The notes: generated by a model from the sequence alone, not told the origin. DNA of 64,000 bases from Aquipuribacter hungaricus (GCF_037860755.1 NZ_JBBEOI010000002.1:1-64000); one strand, 5' to 3'. Positions 8,896 to 17,509 are shown, numbered from the stretch's first letter. Program-made: numbers and translations.

Positions 8896-10401
8896 GTGAC
8901 CACCATCACCGACATCGTCCGGCGCCACGCCGACGTCGCCGAGCCCGACGTGGAGTGGCTGCGCACCCTGGTGGGGGACTGGCAGCTCGTCTCCGACCTG
9001 TGCTTCGCCGACCTCGTGCTGTGGGTCCGCGACCGGTCCGGGGGCTGGTCCGCCGTCGCCCACGCCCGCCCGAGCACGTGGGCGACCGTCTACTACGACG
9101 ACGTCGTGGGCAGCGTCGCCCGACCCGGGCTCACCCAGCGCCTGGACTGCGCCGCGCAGGGCACCGCCGTCCCGGTGGACGTGCCGCTCGCGGAGGACGG
9201 CCAGCCCCTGGACGACGCCGACCAGCAGTGGCAGGTCGACCTGTTCCCGGTGCGCCGGCGCGACAAGGCCGGCCTCACCGACGTCATCGGCGTCGTGGTC
9301 CGCAGCACCGACCCGAGCTCCACCCGCACCCCCGGCCGGCTGGAGCTGGTGTACCGCGAGAGCGGGTCGCACCTGCTCGGCATGCTCGCCGAGGGCAGCT
9401 ACCCCTACGGCTCCACCCCGACCGGTCCCCGCCGTGGGGCTCCCCGCGTCGGCGACGGCCTGCTGAGGATGGACGCCGACGGCGTGGTCACCTACGCCTC
9501 GCCCAACGCCGTGTCGGCGTTCCGGCGGGTCGGCGTGGTCACGGTGAGCGGGCGCTCCCTGGCCGAGGTCGTCACCGCGAGCCTGCAGGAGCGCGACCCG
9601 GTCGACGAGGCGCTGCCGCTCGTCGTCATGGGCCGCGCGCCGTGGCGCTGCGACCTGGAGATGCGCGGGTCGGTGCTGTCGCTGCGGGCCGTCCCGCTCA
9701 TGCGCGGCTCCGGCGCGGTGCCCGAGCGGGTCGGCGCGCTCGTCCTGGTCCGCGACGTCACCGAGGTCCGGCGCTCCGAGCGGGCGCTCATGACCAAGGA
9801 GGCGACCATCCGGGAGATCCACCACCGGGTGAAGAACAACCTCCAGACCGTGTCCGCCCTGCTGCGGCTACAGGCCCGGCGCACCTCCAGCGACGAGGCC
9901 CGCAGCGAGCTGCAGGAGGCCGGGCGCCGGATCGCCGCGATCGCCGGGGTCTACGACACCCTCGCCCACGAGATCGACGAGTCGGTGCCGTTCGACTCCG
10001 TCGTCGACACCGGGCTCCGCAACGCCCTCGACCTGGCCACCGCCGACGGCCGGGTGCGCCTGGTGCGGGAGGGCAGCTTCGGCCGGGTGCAGGCCGCCGA
10101 CGCGACCCCGCTCGTCCTCGTGCTCAACGAGCTCGTGAGCAACGCGGCCGAGCACGGGTTCCCGGCCGGCGCGGTCGAGGGGACCACGCGCGGCACGATC
10201 ACCGTCAACGCCCAGCGCGAGGGGTCCCGGCTGGTCGTCCACGTCGACGACGACGGGCAGGGGATGGACGGGCACCACACCCACGGCCTGGGCACCCGGA
10301 TCGTCGACAACCTCGTCCGGACCGAGCTCAACGGCTCGTTCGTCCGGGGCACCCGGCCCGAGGGCGGGACCCGGGCGACCATCGAGGTCGTCCTGCGCTG
10401 A
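8896..10401 (+). CDS. pdtaS: PdtaS-type sensor histidine kinase
   Basis: A soluble 501-residue sensor kinase with no membrane segment. The start is the GTG at 8896 (VTTITDIVRRHADV). An N-terminal GAF-like domain (about 1-150) contains CFADLVLWVRD and YDDVVGSVARPGLTQRL. A PAS domain (about 185-290) includes DGLLRMDADGVVTYASPNAVSAFRRVG. A HisKA_2 dimerisation domain follows with EIHHRVKNNLQTVSALLRLQ (candidate phosphohistidines 309/310) and then a HATPase_c domain with LNELVSNAAEHGF and GLGTRIVDNLV. In Mycobacterium PdtaS phosphorylates PdtaR, an ANTAR-type RNA-binding antiterminator, in a constitutive two-component system; no pdtaR is nearby here, as is also usual in mycobacteria. It is convergent with whiB1 across a strong hairpin. 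Confidence 0.92.
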   Translation: MTTITDIVRRHADVAEPDVEWLRTLVGDWQLVSDLCFADLVLWVRDRSGGWSAVAHARPSTWATVYYDDVVGSVARPGLTQRLDCAAQGTAVPVDVPLAEDGQPLDDADQQWQVDLFPVRRRDKAGLTDVIGVVVRSTDPSSTRTPGRLELVYRESGSHLLGMLAEGSYPYGSTPTGPRRGAPRVGDGLLRMDADGVVTYASPNAVSAFRRVGVVTVSGRSLAEVVTASLQERDPVDEALPLVVMGRAPWRCDLEMRGSVLSLRAVPLMRGSGAVPERVGALVLVRDVTEVRRSERALMTKEATIREIHHRVKNNLQTVSALLRLQARRTSSDEARSELQEAGRRIAAIAGVYDTLAHEIDESVPFDSVVDTGLRNALDLATADGRVRLVREGSFGRVQAADATPLVLVLNELVSNAAEHGFPAGAVEGTTRGTITVNAQREGSRLVVHVDDDGQGMDGHHTHGLGTRIVDNLVRTELNGSFVRGTRPEGGTRATIEVVLR

Positions 10402-10440
10402 AACGCTCGTGTCTGCCGAGAGCGCCGCGGGGACGACGAC

Positions 10441-10474
10441 GGAGGGCGCCCCACCCGCAGGTGGGACGCCCTCC
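10441..10474. terminator. Strong hairpin between convergent pdtaS and whiB1
   Basis: GGAGGGCGCCCCACC (10441-10455) pairs with GGTGGGACGCCCTCC (10460-10474) across a 4-base loop, giving a 15-bp stem with one mismatch. There is no clear T-run, which is common in GC-rich actinobacteria. Its place between two convergent genes suggests a bidirectional terminator. Confidence 0.75.
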
Positions 10475-10496
10475 GTGAGGTGCTGGTGCGGGCTGC

Positions 10497-10745
10497 TCAG
10501 CCGGCGCGGCGGGCGCGGGCGGCGCGGCGCTTGAGGGCGCGTCGCTCGTCCTCGCTCATGCCGCCCCAGACGCCCGAGTCCTGGCCGGACTCGATGGCCC
10601 ACTTGAGGCAGGTGTCCACCACGTCGCAGCGGCGGCACACCGCCTTGGCCTCCTCGATCTGGAGGATCGCGGGGCCGGTGTTGCCGATCGGGAAGAACAG
10701 CTCCGGGTCCTCGTCGAGGCACGCAGCACGGTCACGCCAGTCCAT
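10497..10745 (-). CDS. whiB1: WhiB1 transcriptional regulator (Fe-S cluster, NO-responsive)
   Basis: An 82-residue WhiB-family protein starting MDWRDRAACLDEDPELFFP. The four [4Fe-4S] ligands are Cys9, Cys37, Cys40 and Cys46 (VCRRC and DTC), the same positions as in mycobacterial WhiB1, followed by the G-V-W-G-G turn and the basic tail DERRALKRRAARARR. WhiB1 binds the primary sigma factor and DNA, and its cluster reacts with nitric oxide; it is essential in mycobacteria. A GTG four codons upstream (10757) is also in frame, but GGAGAG sits four bases before the ATG at 10745, so that start is chosen. A CRP-like site and an inverted repeat lie in the long region upstream. Confidence 0.97.
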   Translation of the reverse strand: MDWRDRAACLDEDPELFFPIGNTGPAILQIEEAKAVCRRCDVVDTCLKWAIESGQDSGVWGGMSEDERRALKRRAARARRAG

Positions 10746-10909
10746 GGTTCTCTCCACTTCGCGTCAACGCACGGGGGGCCGTGCGAGTTTCACGTCGGTC
10801 GGGCCCCGCGTCAGGAGGACGCCCGGGCACAGCGGCAAGGGGGTGCCACCATCCGTCGCTCGGCGCGGGCTGTCGTGCCCCGCGCCTTCCTGGTACTAAG
10901 AAACCACCT

Positions 10910-10925
10910 CGTGAAGGGCTTCACA
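10910..10925 (-). promoter_or_regulatory. Candidate CRP/GlxR-type (cAMP receptor) site upstream of whiB1
   Basis: On the minus strand the sequence is TGTGAAGCCCTTCACG, which fits TGTGA-N6-TCACA with one mismatch; the core GTGAAG-N2-CTTCAC is a perfect palindrome. A weak -10-like TAGTAC lies 12 bases downstream on the minus strand. Mycobacterial whiB1 is known to be controlled by the cAMP receptor protein CRP (Rv3676). The site is about 165 bases upstream of the start codon, so a long leader is implied if it is active. Confidence 0.55.
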
Positions 10926-10935
10926 ACACCCGCGG

Positions 10936-10958
10936 CGCAGTTAGTTGTGCCAACTGCG
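10936..10958. promoter_or_regulatory. Inverted repeat in whiB1 upstream region
   Basis: CGCAGTT (10936-10942) and AACTGCG (10952-10958) are perfect complements separated by 9 bases, and the spacer contains most of an AGTTG-TGC-CAACT palindrome. It lies 11 bases beyond the CRP-like site. It could be a second regulator site or a hairpin; nothing in the sequence decides between these. Confidence 0.4.
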
Positions 10959-11181
10959 TCACAAGCCTGTAACCCCGCCGTCGTCTGCCCGTGATGTGAC
11001 TGACTCTGTAGTGACTCCTACCCGTGACAGCAGGAACCAAACCTCGCCGCACCACCCGGGGCGTCGGTGGTCGTCTGCTTGTGGTAAGAGCGCGCTCCCA
11101 CGGCTTGTTCCCGGGTGCCCTCGGGCTCGGCCGTGGCCCGCCGGGACGCTGGCACCGAGGGTCGGTGGCTAGCGTGGGGGC

Positions 11182-11637
11182 ATGGACGAGGCCCCCGCAC
11201 AGCCCGGTCCCCGGCCCTCGCGGGCACGCACCGGACGGCTGCTCGCGGCGGGCGTCGCCGGCGTCGAGGCCCTCGTCGCCGCCGGGGGAGCCGTCACAGC
11301 TCTGCTGGCCGGGGTGCAGGGCGGCTCGCTCGTCCTGGCCGCCGCCGTCGGCGGGGTGGCGGCCGGTGCCGCCTACCTGCTGCTCGAGGCGGCCCGCGGC
11401 TTCCTGCGCGGCCGGCGGTGGCCGACCGGCATCTTCCTCACCGTGCAGGTCCTGGTCGCGCTGGTCGCGCTGAGCCTGGGCGGGCGGGCGCTGCTCACCT
11501 TCGCCGACAACCCCGGGATCGGCGTCGTGACCGTCGTCGCGCTGGCGCTGGCGGTCGCCGGGCTGGTCGCGGTGTCGATGCTCGCGACCGACCGGGCGGG
11601 CGCCGCCGACGCCGAGGAGCCGCCCCCGGTGTTCTGA
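11182..11637 (+). CDS. Small four-helix integral membrane protein, unknown function
   Basis: A 151-residue protein with four predicted membrane helices: about 20-42 (LLAAGVAGVEALVAAGGAVTA), 48-70, 82-103 (IFLTVQVLVALVALSLGGRAL) and 110-132. A Pro-rich cytoplasmic N-terminus and an acidic tail (ADAEEPPPVF) flank them. It resembles conserved actinobacterial hypothetical membrane proteins found near whiB1. No catalytic or binding motif is visible. The ATG at 11182 follows a purine-rich stretch (GTGGGGGC), a weak ribosome binding site. Confidence 0.75.
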   Translation: MDEAPAQPGPRPSRARTGRLLAAGVAGVEALVAAGGAVTALLAGVQGGSLVLAAAVGGVAAGAAYLLLEAARGFLRGRRWPTGIFLTVQVLVALVALSLGGRALLTFADNPGIGVVTVVALALAVAGLVAVSMLATDRAGAADAEEPPPVF

Positions 11638-11680
11638 GGGCGGTCGTCGCGGGAGGTCGTGGCAGGCGGTCGGGTCCGGG

Positions 11681-12616
11681 TCAGGCGGACGGGTCGGGCT
11701 TGGACATCTCGGCGCGGAGCCGGGCGAGGGTCTTGCTCAGCAGCCGTGACACGTGCATCTGGCTGAGCCCGACCTCCTCGGCGATCTGCGCCTGCGACAT
11801 CCCGCGCACGAACCGCAGCGCGATGATGCGGCGCTCGCGCGGGGCGAGCTTGGCCAGCACGGGGCGCAGCGTGGCACGGGTGAGGACCTCGTCGAGCGCG
11901 ACGTCCTCCTCGCCGAGGGACTCGCTGACGCCGTTGTCGACGTCGAGCGGCACCGTGCTCAGCGAGTACGCGCTCTCGAGCACCTCCAGGACGGTGTCGG
12001 TGTCGAGCCCCGCCAGGTGCGCGACCTCCTCGACGGTGGGCGTGCGGCCGAGCTGGTGGGTGAGCGTCTCGCGGGCCTGGGTGACGGCGACCTGGAACTC
12101 CTGCACCCGGCGGGGGAGCCGGACGCTGCCCGCACGGTCGCGGAAGTACCGGCGGATCTCCCCGGTGACGGTGGGCACGGCGTACCCGGCGAACGGCACC
12201 CCGCGACCGGGCTCGAAGCGGTCCACGGCCTTGATGAGCCCGATGGTGCCCACCTGCACGACGTCGTCGTGGGGCTCGCCGCGACCGTGGAAGCGGCGGG
12301 CGATGTGGTGGACGAGCGGCAGGTGGCTGGTGACGACCGCGTCGCGCAGGGCGGCGCGGGAGGGGTCGCCCTCGGGGGTCTCGGCGAGGCGCTGGAGCAG
12401 CTTCTCCGACTCGGTCCGGTCCGCCACGGACGGGGTGGGGAGCGCGTGGTGCTCGATCTCGTCCGGGTGGGGCTCGTCGGCGGGCGCGGGGTCGCTCGGG
12501 GCAGGGCCTGCGGGAGGCGCGGGTGCGTCGGCGGCCGACCCGTCGGTGCCCTCGGTCTCGACGGCCGCTGCCGGCGCCGGGACGTCGAGGGCGGTCTCGT
12601 CGACGGCCGTCCTCAT
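11681..12616 (-). CDS. sigF: RNA polymerase sigma factor, SigF/SigB stress family
   Basis: A 311-residue group 3 sigma factor for alternative promoters. Residues about 1-75 are an unusual Ala/Asp/Glu/Pro-rich extension. Region 2 follows (HLPLVHHIARRFHGRGEPHDDVVQVGTIG and AVDRFEPGRGVPFAGYAVPTVTGEIRRYFRD), then region 3 (PRRVQEFQVAVTQARETLTHQLGR) and region 4 (LAPRERRIIALRFVRGMSQAQIAEEVGLSQMHVSRLL). This is the layout of SigF-like factors of mycobacteria and streptomycetes. The ATG at 12616 is used. A GTG at 12652, one base after the rsbW stop codon, would add 12 residues and couple the two genes, and neither start has a strong ribosome binding site. It lies directly downstream of rsbW and is expected to be held inactive by it. 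Confidence 0.92.
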   Translation of the reverse strand: MRTAVDETALDVPAPAAAVETEGTDGSAADAPAPPAGPAPSDPAPADEPHPDEIEHHALPTPSVADRTESEKLLQRLAETPEGDPSRAALRDAVVTSHLPLVHHIARRFHGRGEPHDDVVQVGTIGLIKAVDRFEPGRGVPFAGYAVPTVTGEIRRYFRDRAGSVRLPRRVQEFQVAVTQARETLTHQLGRTPTVEEVAHLAGLDTDTVLEVLESAYSLSTVPLDVDNGVSESLGEEDVALDEVLTRATLRPVLAKLAPRERRIIALRFVRGMSQAQIAEEVGLSQMHVSRLLSKTLARLRAEMSKPDPSA

Positions 12617-12653
12617 CGCCGGGGGGCGACCGCCCGCGGTACGGGCGGGCACG

Positions 12654-13118
12654 TCAGGCCGCTCTGGCACGTGAGTGGGCGAGCGATATCCACGAGCCGC
12701 CGGCCTCGACACCGCTGCTGACGTCGCCGGCCAGCGCCTCGAGGACGGCCCAGGCGTAGCTGGTCTCGACGGGGAGGGCGGGGTTGGGGCCCTGCACCCG
12801 GACGGCGAGGGCGTCGTCGGACACCCGGAACGTGGCGCGCAGCCGGACCGCGGTGCTGGGGGTGGTGGAACGGGCGGCGGGGAGCACGAGCGTGCAGGCC
12901 TCGTCGACAGCGATGCGCAGGTCCTCGATCTCGTCCAGCGTGAGGTCGAGGCGGGCACCGAGGCCGGCGCACGCCGTCCGGACGACCCCGAGGTAGGCGG
13001 GGTCGGCGGGCAGCTCGATCTCGACGACGTCCGGACCGAGCTGGTCGACGGAGAGCGGGGTGTCGCTGCGGTCGACGTGTCCGTCGCGCTGGTGGGGCGC
13101 GGAGGGCGCGGACGTCAT
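12654..13118 (-). CDS. rsbW: Anti-sigma factor, RsbW-type serine-protein kinase (HATPase_c)
   Basis: A 154-residue GHKL ATPase-fold anti-sigma factor. The start MTSAPSAPHQRDGHVDR at 13118 is preceded by GAGAGG nine bases upstream. The fold is recognisable from VEIELPADPAYLGVVRTACAGLGARLDLTLDEIEDLRIAVDEACTLVL (N-box around the DEAC segment), FRVSDDALAVRVQG and the C-terminal SYAWAVLEALAGDV and GGSWISLAHSR. Members bind and inactivate the sigma factor and are released by an anti-anti-sigma protein (RsbV-like), often phosphorylating it; no such gene is in the window. It is followed by sigF 37 bases later, the usual operon order. Confidence 0.9.
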   Translation of the reverse strand: MTSAPSAPHQRDGHVDRSDTPLSVDQLGPDVVEIELPADPAYLGVVRTACAGLGARLDLTLDEIEDLRIAVDEACTLVLPAARSTTPSTAVRLRATFRVSDDALAVRVQGPNPALPVETSYAWAVLEALAGDVSSGVEAGGSWISLAHSRARAA

Positions 13119-13205
13119 GGGGTGGGACCTCTCGTTCGGGTGCTGCTGACGGTATCGGGCCGGGGGAGCGCGCTGGGCGCGGTTGTCGTAGGTCGGTCGT
13201 CCGCC

Positions 13206-13211
13206 ATACCC
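13206..13211 (-). promoter_or_regulatory. Candidate SigF-type -10 element (GGGTAT) for rsbW-sigF
   Basis: On the minus strand GGGTAT occurs about 88 bases upstream of the rsbW start, matching the SigF/SigB -10 consensus of actinobacteria. The expected -35 (GTTT-like) is not convincing: GTTC lies too far upstream, and GGGTG with a 14-base spacer is the best alternative. Autoregulation of this operon is known in relatives, so the site is plausible but weak. Confidence 0.35.
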
Positions 13212-13258
13212 GTTCAGGGGGTCCCCACCCGGAACGGTGCCGCCCGGCTCCCACCTGG

Positions 13259-16200
13259 TCACTGCGGGTAGGCGATCTGGACACGCGTGACCTCGCCGCG
13301 GTCGACCGCGAGCCCCCGCCCCGGACGGTGCTCGCGCTGCACCGGACCACCCCGGACGCCGAGGACGTCGCGCAGGTCGGTGCGCCCGGGGGAGAGGACG
13401 AGGCCCCGCCCGACCTGCCGCGCCAGGGCGGGCAGCCCGCGGAAGCCGTCGGCCAACCACGCCGTCGACCCGGCCACGACCACGGTCGCCCCGACCGTGA
13501 GCAGGGGCTGCAGCGGTCCTCCGCCTGTCGTGAGCCACTGCTCGAGCGCCGCCAGGTCGTCGGCCGGACTGCGGTCGACGTCGTCGAGCAGCAGGAGGTC
13601 GGCGGGCGCGGCGGGTCTGTCGGCTGTGGCCGCCCTGTCGGGCGGGGTGGGTTCCTGCAGCGTCCCGACGCCCATGGCCGCAGCCGATGAGGCGTCACCT
13701 GGGTGGGCGACCCGCAGCCTTGCGGCAGCCGCCTGCACTGCGACCGACCCCAGTGCGGTGGTGCGCCCGCTCCTTGCCGGGCCCGCGACGACGACGAGCC
13801 CGCCGCGACCGAGGTCCAGCCACCAGGGCCCACCCGAGGGGGTCGCGCCCAGCGCGACCACCAGGCCCCGCGCGGTCGGCAGCGTCGACAGGGCCAGCGA
13901 GGCAGGCAGAGCCCGCGGGAGCCAGCCGGGCGCCGGACCGGAGGGCTGGGAGGGCGAGCCAGGGTCGAGGACCTGCGCCTCGACGGCGGGCACAGGCGTC
14001 CCGGCGTCCAGCCCGGCGTCGCTGGCCAGGGTGTCGAGGCCGACGACGTGGCAGCGGCCGGTGTGGTGCGGCAGGACGGGTGCCTCCGACGGGACCCCGG
14101 CGAGCATCGCGTCGCCACGGTCGACGGTCCGGTGCACCAGCCGTGCGCGGGCACCCGCCGCCAGGCGCGACGCCGCCAGGGCCCGGCCGCCGGCGAGGAC
14201 GAGGCCGACACCGTCCCGGTGGCCCGAGCGGACGAGGCGCAGCAGGAGGTCGGCGGCCTCGGGGTCCGCGCCGGGGTCGAGCAGCTCGTCCACGTCGTCG
14301 ACGAGCAGGAGCACCCGGCACGCGGCCACCTGGTCATCTGCGCCATGTCCCTCCCCGCCGCCGATGGCAGCCCCACCCGGAGGTGAGGACGCCAGGGCGA
14401 CGAGGACGTCGACGGTGTGGTCGTCCAGCCCGTCGCCCCCGCGCAGGCACATCACCGGGATGCCGGCACCGGCTGCCGCCCGGGCGGTCGTCAGCAGGGT
14501 CGTCGACCGCCCGCTCCGGCTGCTCCCGAGCACGAGCAGCGGCCCGTCGAGGACCGGTCGCCACCGCACCAGCGCCCGGGCCTGCGACCACGGCAGGTCT
14601 GCCACGGCCAGGACGAGGCCGTCCCCGCCGTCGTCCTGCGCGCCGACGGCTGTGCCGGGTCCGTCGCGGTCCTCCCGGAGGGGCGCGTCCACGACGACGG
14701 GGTCCTCGGCCTCGAGGCGGGCAGGCAGCGGGGGCAGCCACGGGCCCACCGCCGGGCGGGCGCCGGTGAGCCGCGCCGCCTCCGCCACGGCGTCGACGAC
14801 GGCCTTGGCCCCTCCGGGCCCGTCCGGCGACGGTGCTGTGACGGGCGGCCGGGCCGGCGGTCGGGTGAGGACCGGCGCGGCCGTGCTCCATCCGTCGACC
14901 GGCAGCACGCTGGTGCGGGGTGGCTGGGCACCGGCCCCCGTCCAGGCGGTCTGCACCGTCGCCTCGATGCCCGCGCCGACGACCACGGCCCGGCCGGGTG
15001 CCGTCGGAGGGAGCCACGCGGCGTCGGGCCGGTCCACCACGTCACGCGACTCGGCGACGTCCTGCACCCGCAGGGCGATGCGGAGCCCGGCGTTCGCGCG
15101 GATGTCCGTGGACACCACCCCGCCCGGCCGCTGGGTGGCCAGCACGAGGTGGATGCCGAGGGAGCGGCCGGTCGCTGCCAGCCGCACGAACTGGTCGAGG
15201 ACGTCGGGTGCGTCGTCGGCCAGGACGCGGAACTCGTCGACCACGACGAGCAGCCGCGGCAGCGCCGGGCCCGCGACCCCGACTGCTCGGCGGTACCCGG
15301 TGACATCCCGCGCGCCTGCGCCAGAGAGGAGGCGCTCGCGGCGCCGCACCTCGGCACGCAGCGAGTGCAGGACCCGGCTCGTCGTGCCCCCGTCCAGGTC
15401 GGTGAGGAGCCCGACGCAGTGCGGCAGCCCGGAGAGGTCGTCGAAGGTGGCACCACCCTTGTAGTCCACGAGCAGGACGGCGAGCCGGTCCGGCGGCTGC
15501 GTCGCCGCCATGGCCAGGACCCACGACCGCAGCAGCTCCGACTTGCCCGCCCCGGTCGTGCCGGCCACCAGGGCGTGCGGACCCGCCGTGGTGAGGTCGA
15601 CGACCACCGGCCCCGCCGGGCCGACACCGAGAGGTACCGGCAGCCCGTCGGGCGGCTCTGCCCACCGACGGGCGGTCGCGGCCGGGGCGAGGTCCACCAG
15701 GTCGGCGAGGGAGACGGTGCCGGGCAGCGCGCCGTCCGGGCCGGGACCGGCCGGGCGCAGCGGGGCCAGCGCCCGGGCCAGCCGGAGCGCCCACACCGGC
15801 CCTGCCCGGTCCAGGACCGCCGTCTCCCGGGCGCCGTCCGCGGGCCGCAGCAGGACGCCCTCCACGCCGTCGGGACTGGCGGGGTGCACGACGAGCGCGC
15901 ACGTCCGTGGGAGCGAGTCCGTGCTGCGGGCGACCACGAGCACGTGGACGCCGACGGTGCCCGCCGCCGACAGCCGCTGGAGCCTGGCGTCGTCCACCGT
16001 GCCGTCCGGGTCGTCGACCAGGACCAGCACGGCGGCCGGCTGCCCGGTCCCGTCCGTGGCGTCGCCCGCGGACGACGGTCGGGTGACCGCCGCCCGCGCG
16101 GTGACGGTCCGGAGCGCACGGTCGAGCGCGGCGGCCGGGTCCGGCAGCCCGGCGCCGGCTGAGGTCGTGTCCTCGTCCTGGTCGTGGGGGAGCAGGCCCA

Positions 16201-17509
16201 GCCAGCGCCACCGGTCGCGCGCCGCGCCGCTCACGACCGGGACCACGGTGAGGGACGTGGGCGGGAGCAGCGCCACGAGCTGCCCGACGACCGAGCGCGC
16301 GCACGACGGGTCGTCGTCGGGCTCGACGACGCCGACGGGGCCCTCCCGCAGGTCGAGGACGACGAGGTCGTCCTCGGTGCGGACCGTGACGGAACCGCCC
16401 GCCGGGTCTGTCACCCGCACCCGGTGGGCGAGCGAGGCGTGCCCGGGGTCGTCGCCCGGCACGCAGTGGCCCAGCCGCACGCGCAGGGCGTCGGCGTCGC
16501 GGTGGTGGCGCTCCCAGAGGCGACCGCCGACGTCCACGCACTGCTCGAGCAGGACGGTCGCGTCGGGCACGGCCTGCCGCTGCGCCCGCGCGAGGGCGTC
16601 GGCGGCGGCGCGGGCCGCAGCGTGCACCTCGGCGACGGCACGGGCGTGCTCCTTCCGTCCCAGGCGGCCCTCGCGGCGGGCGTCCCGACGCGACGTCCAC
16701 CACGACCCGGCCACCAGCAGCGGACCCAGCGCGGCGAGGACCAGGTACACGGCCGAGCCGGTCCACCAGGCCAGGCCGGTGGCCGCGAGAGCCGGGAGGA
16801 CCACGGCCAGCAGCGGGAACGTCGACGTCCGTCCCTGCCGGGCGGCGGCAGGCAGACGCAGCTCGGGCGCCCGCTCGACCGACCGGGTGCGCGGGGGCGG
16901 CCTGACGGGGACCGTGCCGTCGCCCGGCCCGTCCGGCAGAGGACGTGCTCCGCAAGGGCGTGTGCTCGGCCGCAGCACGAACCGGCCGGCCCCGGCACGC
17001 CACTCCTGCTCCAGCGCGACGTGCGAGGAGACTCCGGCACCGCCCGTGCCGTTGGTCGAGCCGTTGTCCTGCACCTGCACGCCTGCCGGGGTGACCGTGA
17101 GGACGCAGTGCTCGCGCGACAGGCGCGGGTCGGTGAGCCTGACCTCGCACGTCGCGGACCGCCCCAGCCGCAGCCGACCACGGGCGAGGGGGACGACCGT
17201 GCCCGCGTCCGGCCCGGCCACCACGGCCAGCTCGAGCAGGTGCTGGGCGACGGGTCGGCCCGGCGGCGGGCTGCCGAGGCGGAGGACGGCCCCGTCGAGC
17301 AGCGGGGCGTGCCCCACCTCGGACGTGCCGTCGACGACGACGCCCGAGACGGAGACGTCAGGTGCGGCGCCCGGCCCGCCGAGCGACAGCGGGGGCGGGA
17401 GCAGGTCGAGCACCGCAGGCAGACGGGTGCCCCGCGGGCACGTGACCAGGACGTCGAGGACAGCGGGCGCCTCCGCGCCCGCCCCGACGACCGTCCACCG
17501 CAGCCTCAC
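13259..17509 (-). CDS. FHA-domain membrane protein with three FtsK/SpoIIIE-type ATPase domains (EssC/EccC-like)
   Basis: A 1,416-residue protein. An FHA domain lies at about 95-185 (LGRSATCEVRLTDPRLSREHC and VQDNGSTNGTGG) and two membrane helices at about 230-270 (FPLLAVVLPALAATGLAW and AVYLVLAALGPLLVAGSWW). The first FtsK domain (about 610-850) has a canonical Walker A, GTTGAGKSELL, and Walker B, LLVVVDEF, plus LATQRPGGVV. The second P-loop (about 996) reads GSSRSGRSTT and the third (about 1243) GPARSGRTTAL, so Lys is replaced by Arg in both. FHA plus two helices plus three ATPases is the architecture of EssC, the motor of type VII secretion in Firmicutes; EccC is the actinobacterial relative. 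No WXG100 substrate genes are visible nearby. The GTG start at 17509 follows GGAGGGGGG. It is divergent from tadA. Confidence 0.88.
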   Translation of the reverse strand: MRLRWTVVGAGAEAPAVLDVLVTCPRGTRLPAVLDLLPPPLSLGGPGAAPDVSVSGVVVDGTSEVGHAPLLDGAVLRLGSPPPGRPVAQHLLELAVVAGPDAGTVVPLARGRLRLGRSATCEVRLTDPRLSREHCVLTVTPAGVQVQDNGSTNGTGGAGVSSHVALEQEWRAGAGRFVLRPSTRPCGARPLPDGPGDGTVPVRPPPRTRSVERAPELRLPAAARQGRTSTFPLLAVVLPALAATGLAWWTGSAVYLVLAALGPLLVAGSWWTSRRDARREGRLGRKEHARAVAEVHAAARAAADALARAQRQAVPDATVLLEQCVDVGGRLWERHHRDADALRVRLGHCVPGDDPGHASLAHRVRVTDPAGGSVTVRTEDDLVVLDLREGPVGVVEPDDDPSCARSVVGQLVALLPPTSLTVVPVVSGAARDRWRWLGLLPHDQDEDTTSAGAGLPDPAAALDRALRTVTARAAVTRPSSAGDATDGTGQPAAVLVLVDDPDGTVDDARLQRLSAAGTVGVHVLVVARSTDSLPRTCALVVHPASPDGVEGVLLRPADGARETAVLDRAGPVWALRLARALAPLRPAGPGPDGALPGTVSLADLVDLAPAATARRWAEPPDGLPVPLGVGPAGPVVVDLTTAGPHALVAGTTGAGKSELLRSWVLAMAATQPPDRLAVLLVDYKGGATFDDLSGLPHCVGLLTDLDGGTTSRVLHSLRAEVRRRERLLSGAGARDVTGYRRAVGVAGPALPRLLVVVDEFRVLADDAPDVLDQFVRLAATGRSLGIHLVLATQRPGGVVSTDIRANAGLRIALRVQDVAESRDVVDRPDAAWLPPTAPGRAVVVGAGIEATVQTAWTGAGAQPPRTSVLPVDGWSTAAPVLTRPPARPPVTAPSPDGPGGAKAVVDAVAEAARLTGARPAVGPWLPPLPARLEAEDPVVVDAPLREDRDGPGTAVGAQDDGGDGLVLAVADLPWSQARALVRWRPVLDGPLLVLGSSRSGRSTTLLTTARAAAGAGIPVMCLRGGDGLDDHTVDVLVALASSPPGGAAIGGGEGHGADDQVAACRVLLLVDDVDELLDPGADPEAADLLLRLVRSGHRDGVGLVLAGGRALAASRLAAGARARLVHRTVDRGDAMLAGVPSEAPVLPHHTGRCHVVGLDTLASDAGLDAGTPVPAVEAQVLDPGSPSQPSGPAPGWLPRALPASLALSTLPTARGLVVALGATPSGGPWWLDLGRGGLVVVAGPARSGRTTALGSVAVQAAAARLRVAHPGDASSAAAMGVGTLQEPTPPDRAATADRPAAPADLLLLDDVDRSPADDLAALEQWLTTGGGPLQPLLTVGATVVVAGSTAWLADGFRGLPALARQVGRGLVLSPGRTDLRDVLGVRGGPVQREHRPGRGLAVDRGEVTRVQIAYPQ

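Larger units (their letters stand above)
10746..11181. other. 436-base non-coding region between divergent whiB1 and a membrane protein gene
   Basis: No gene is seen. The region is less GC-rich than its surroundings. It holds the CRP-like palindrome at 10910-10925 and an inverted repeat CGCAGTT-N9-AACTGCG at 10936-10958. The second half (10990-11181) should contain the promoter of the rightward gene. A small RNA cannot be excluded from sequence alone. Confidence 0.6.

Noticed and set aside
1362-9077. A very long open frame on the minus strand, antisense to the GGDEF, DUF2505 and NAD-GDH genes
   Set aside because: It is Arg/Pro/Gly/Val-rich without domains and mirrors the real genes; such frames arise from lack of AT-rich stop codons at this GC content.
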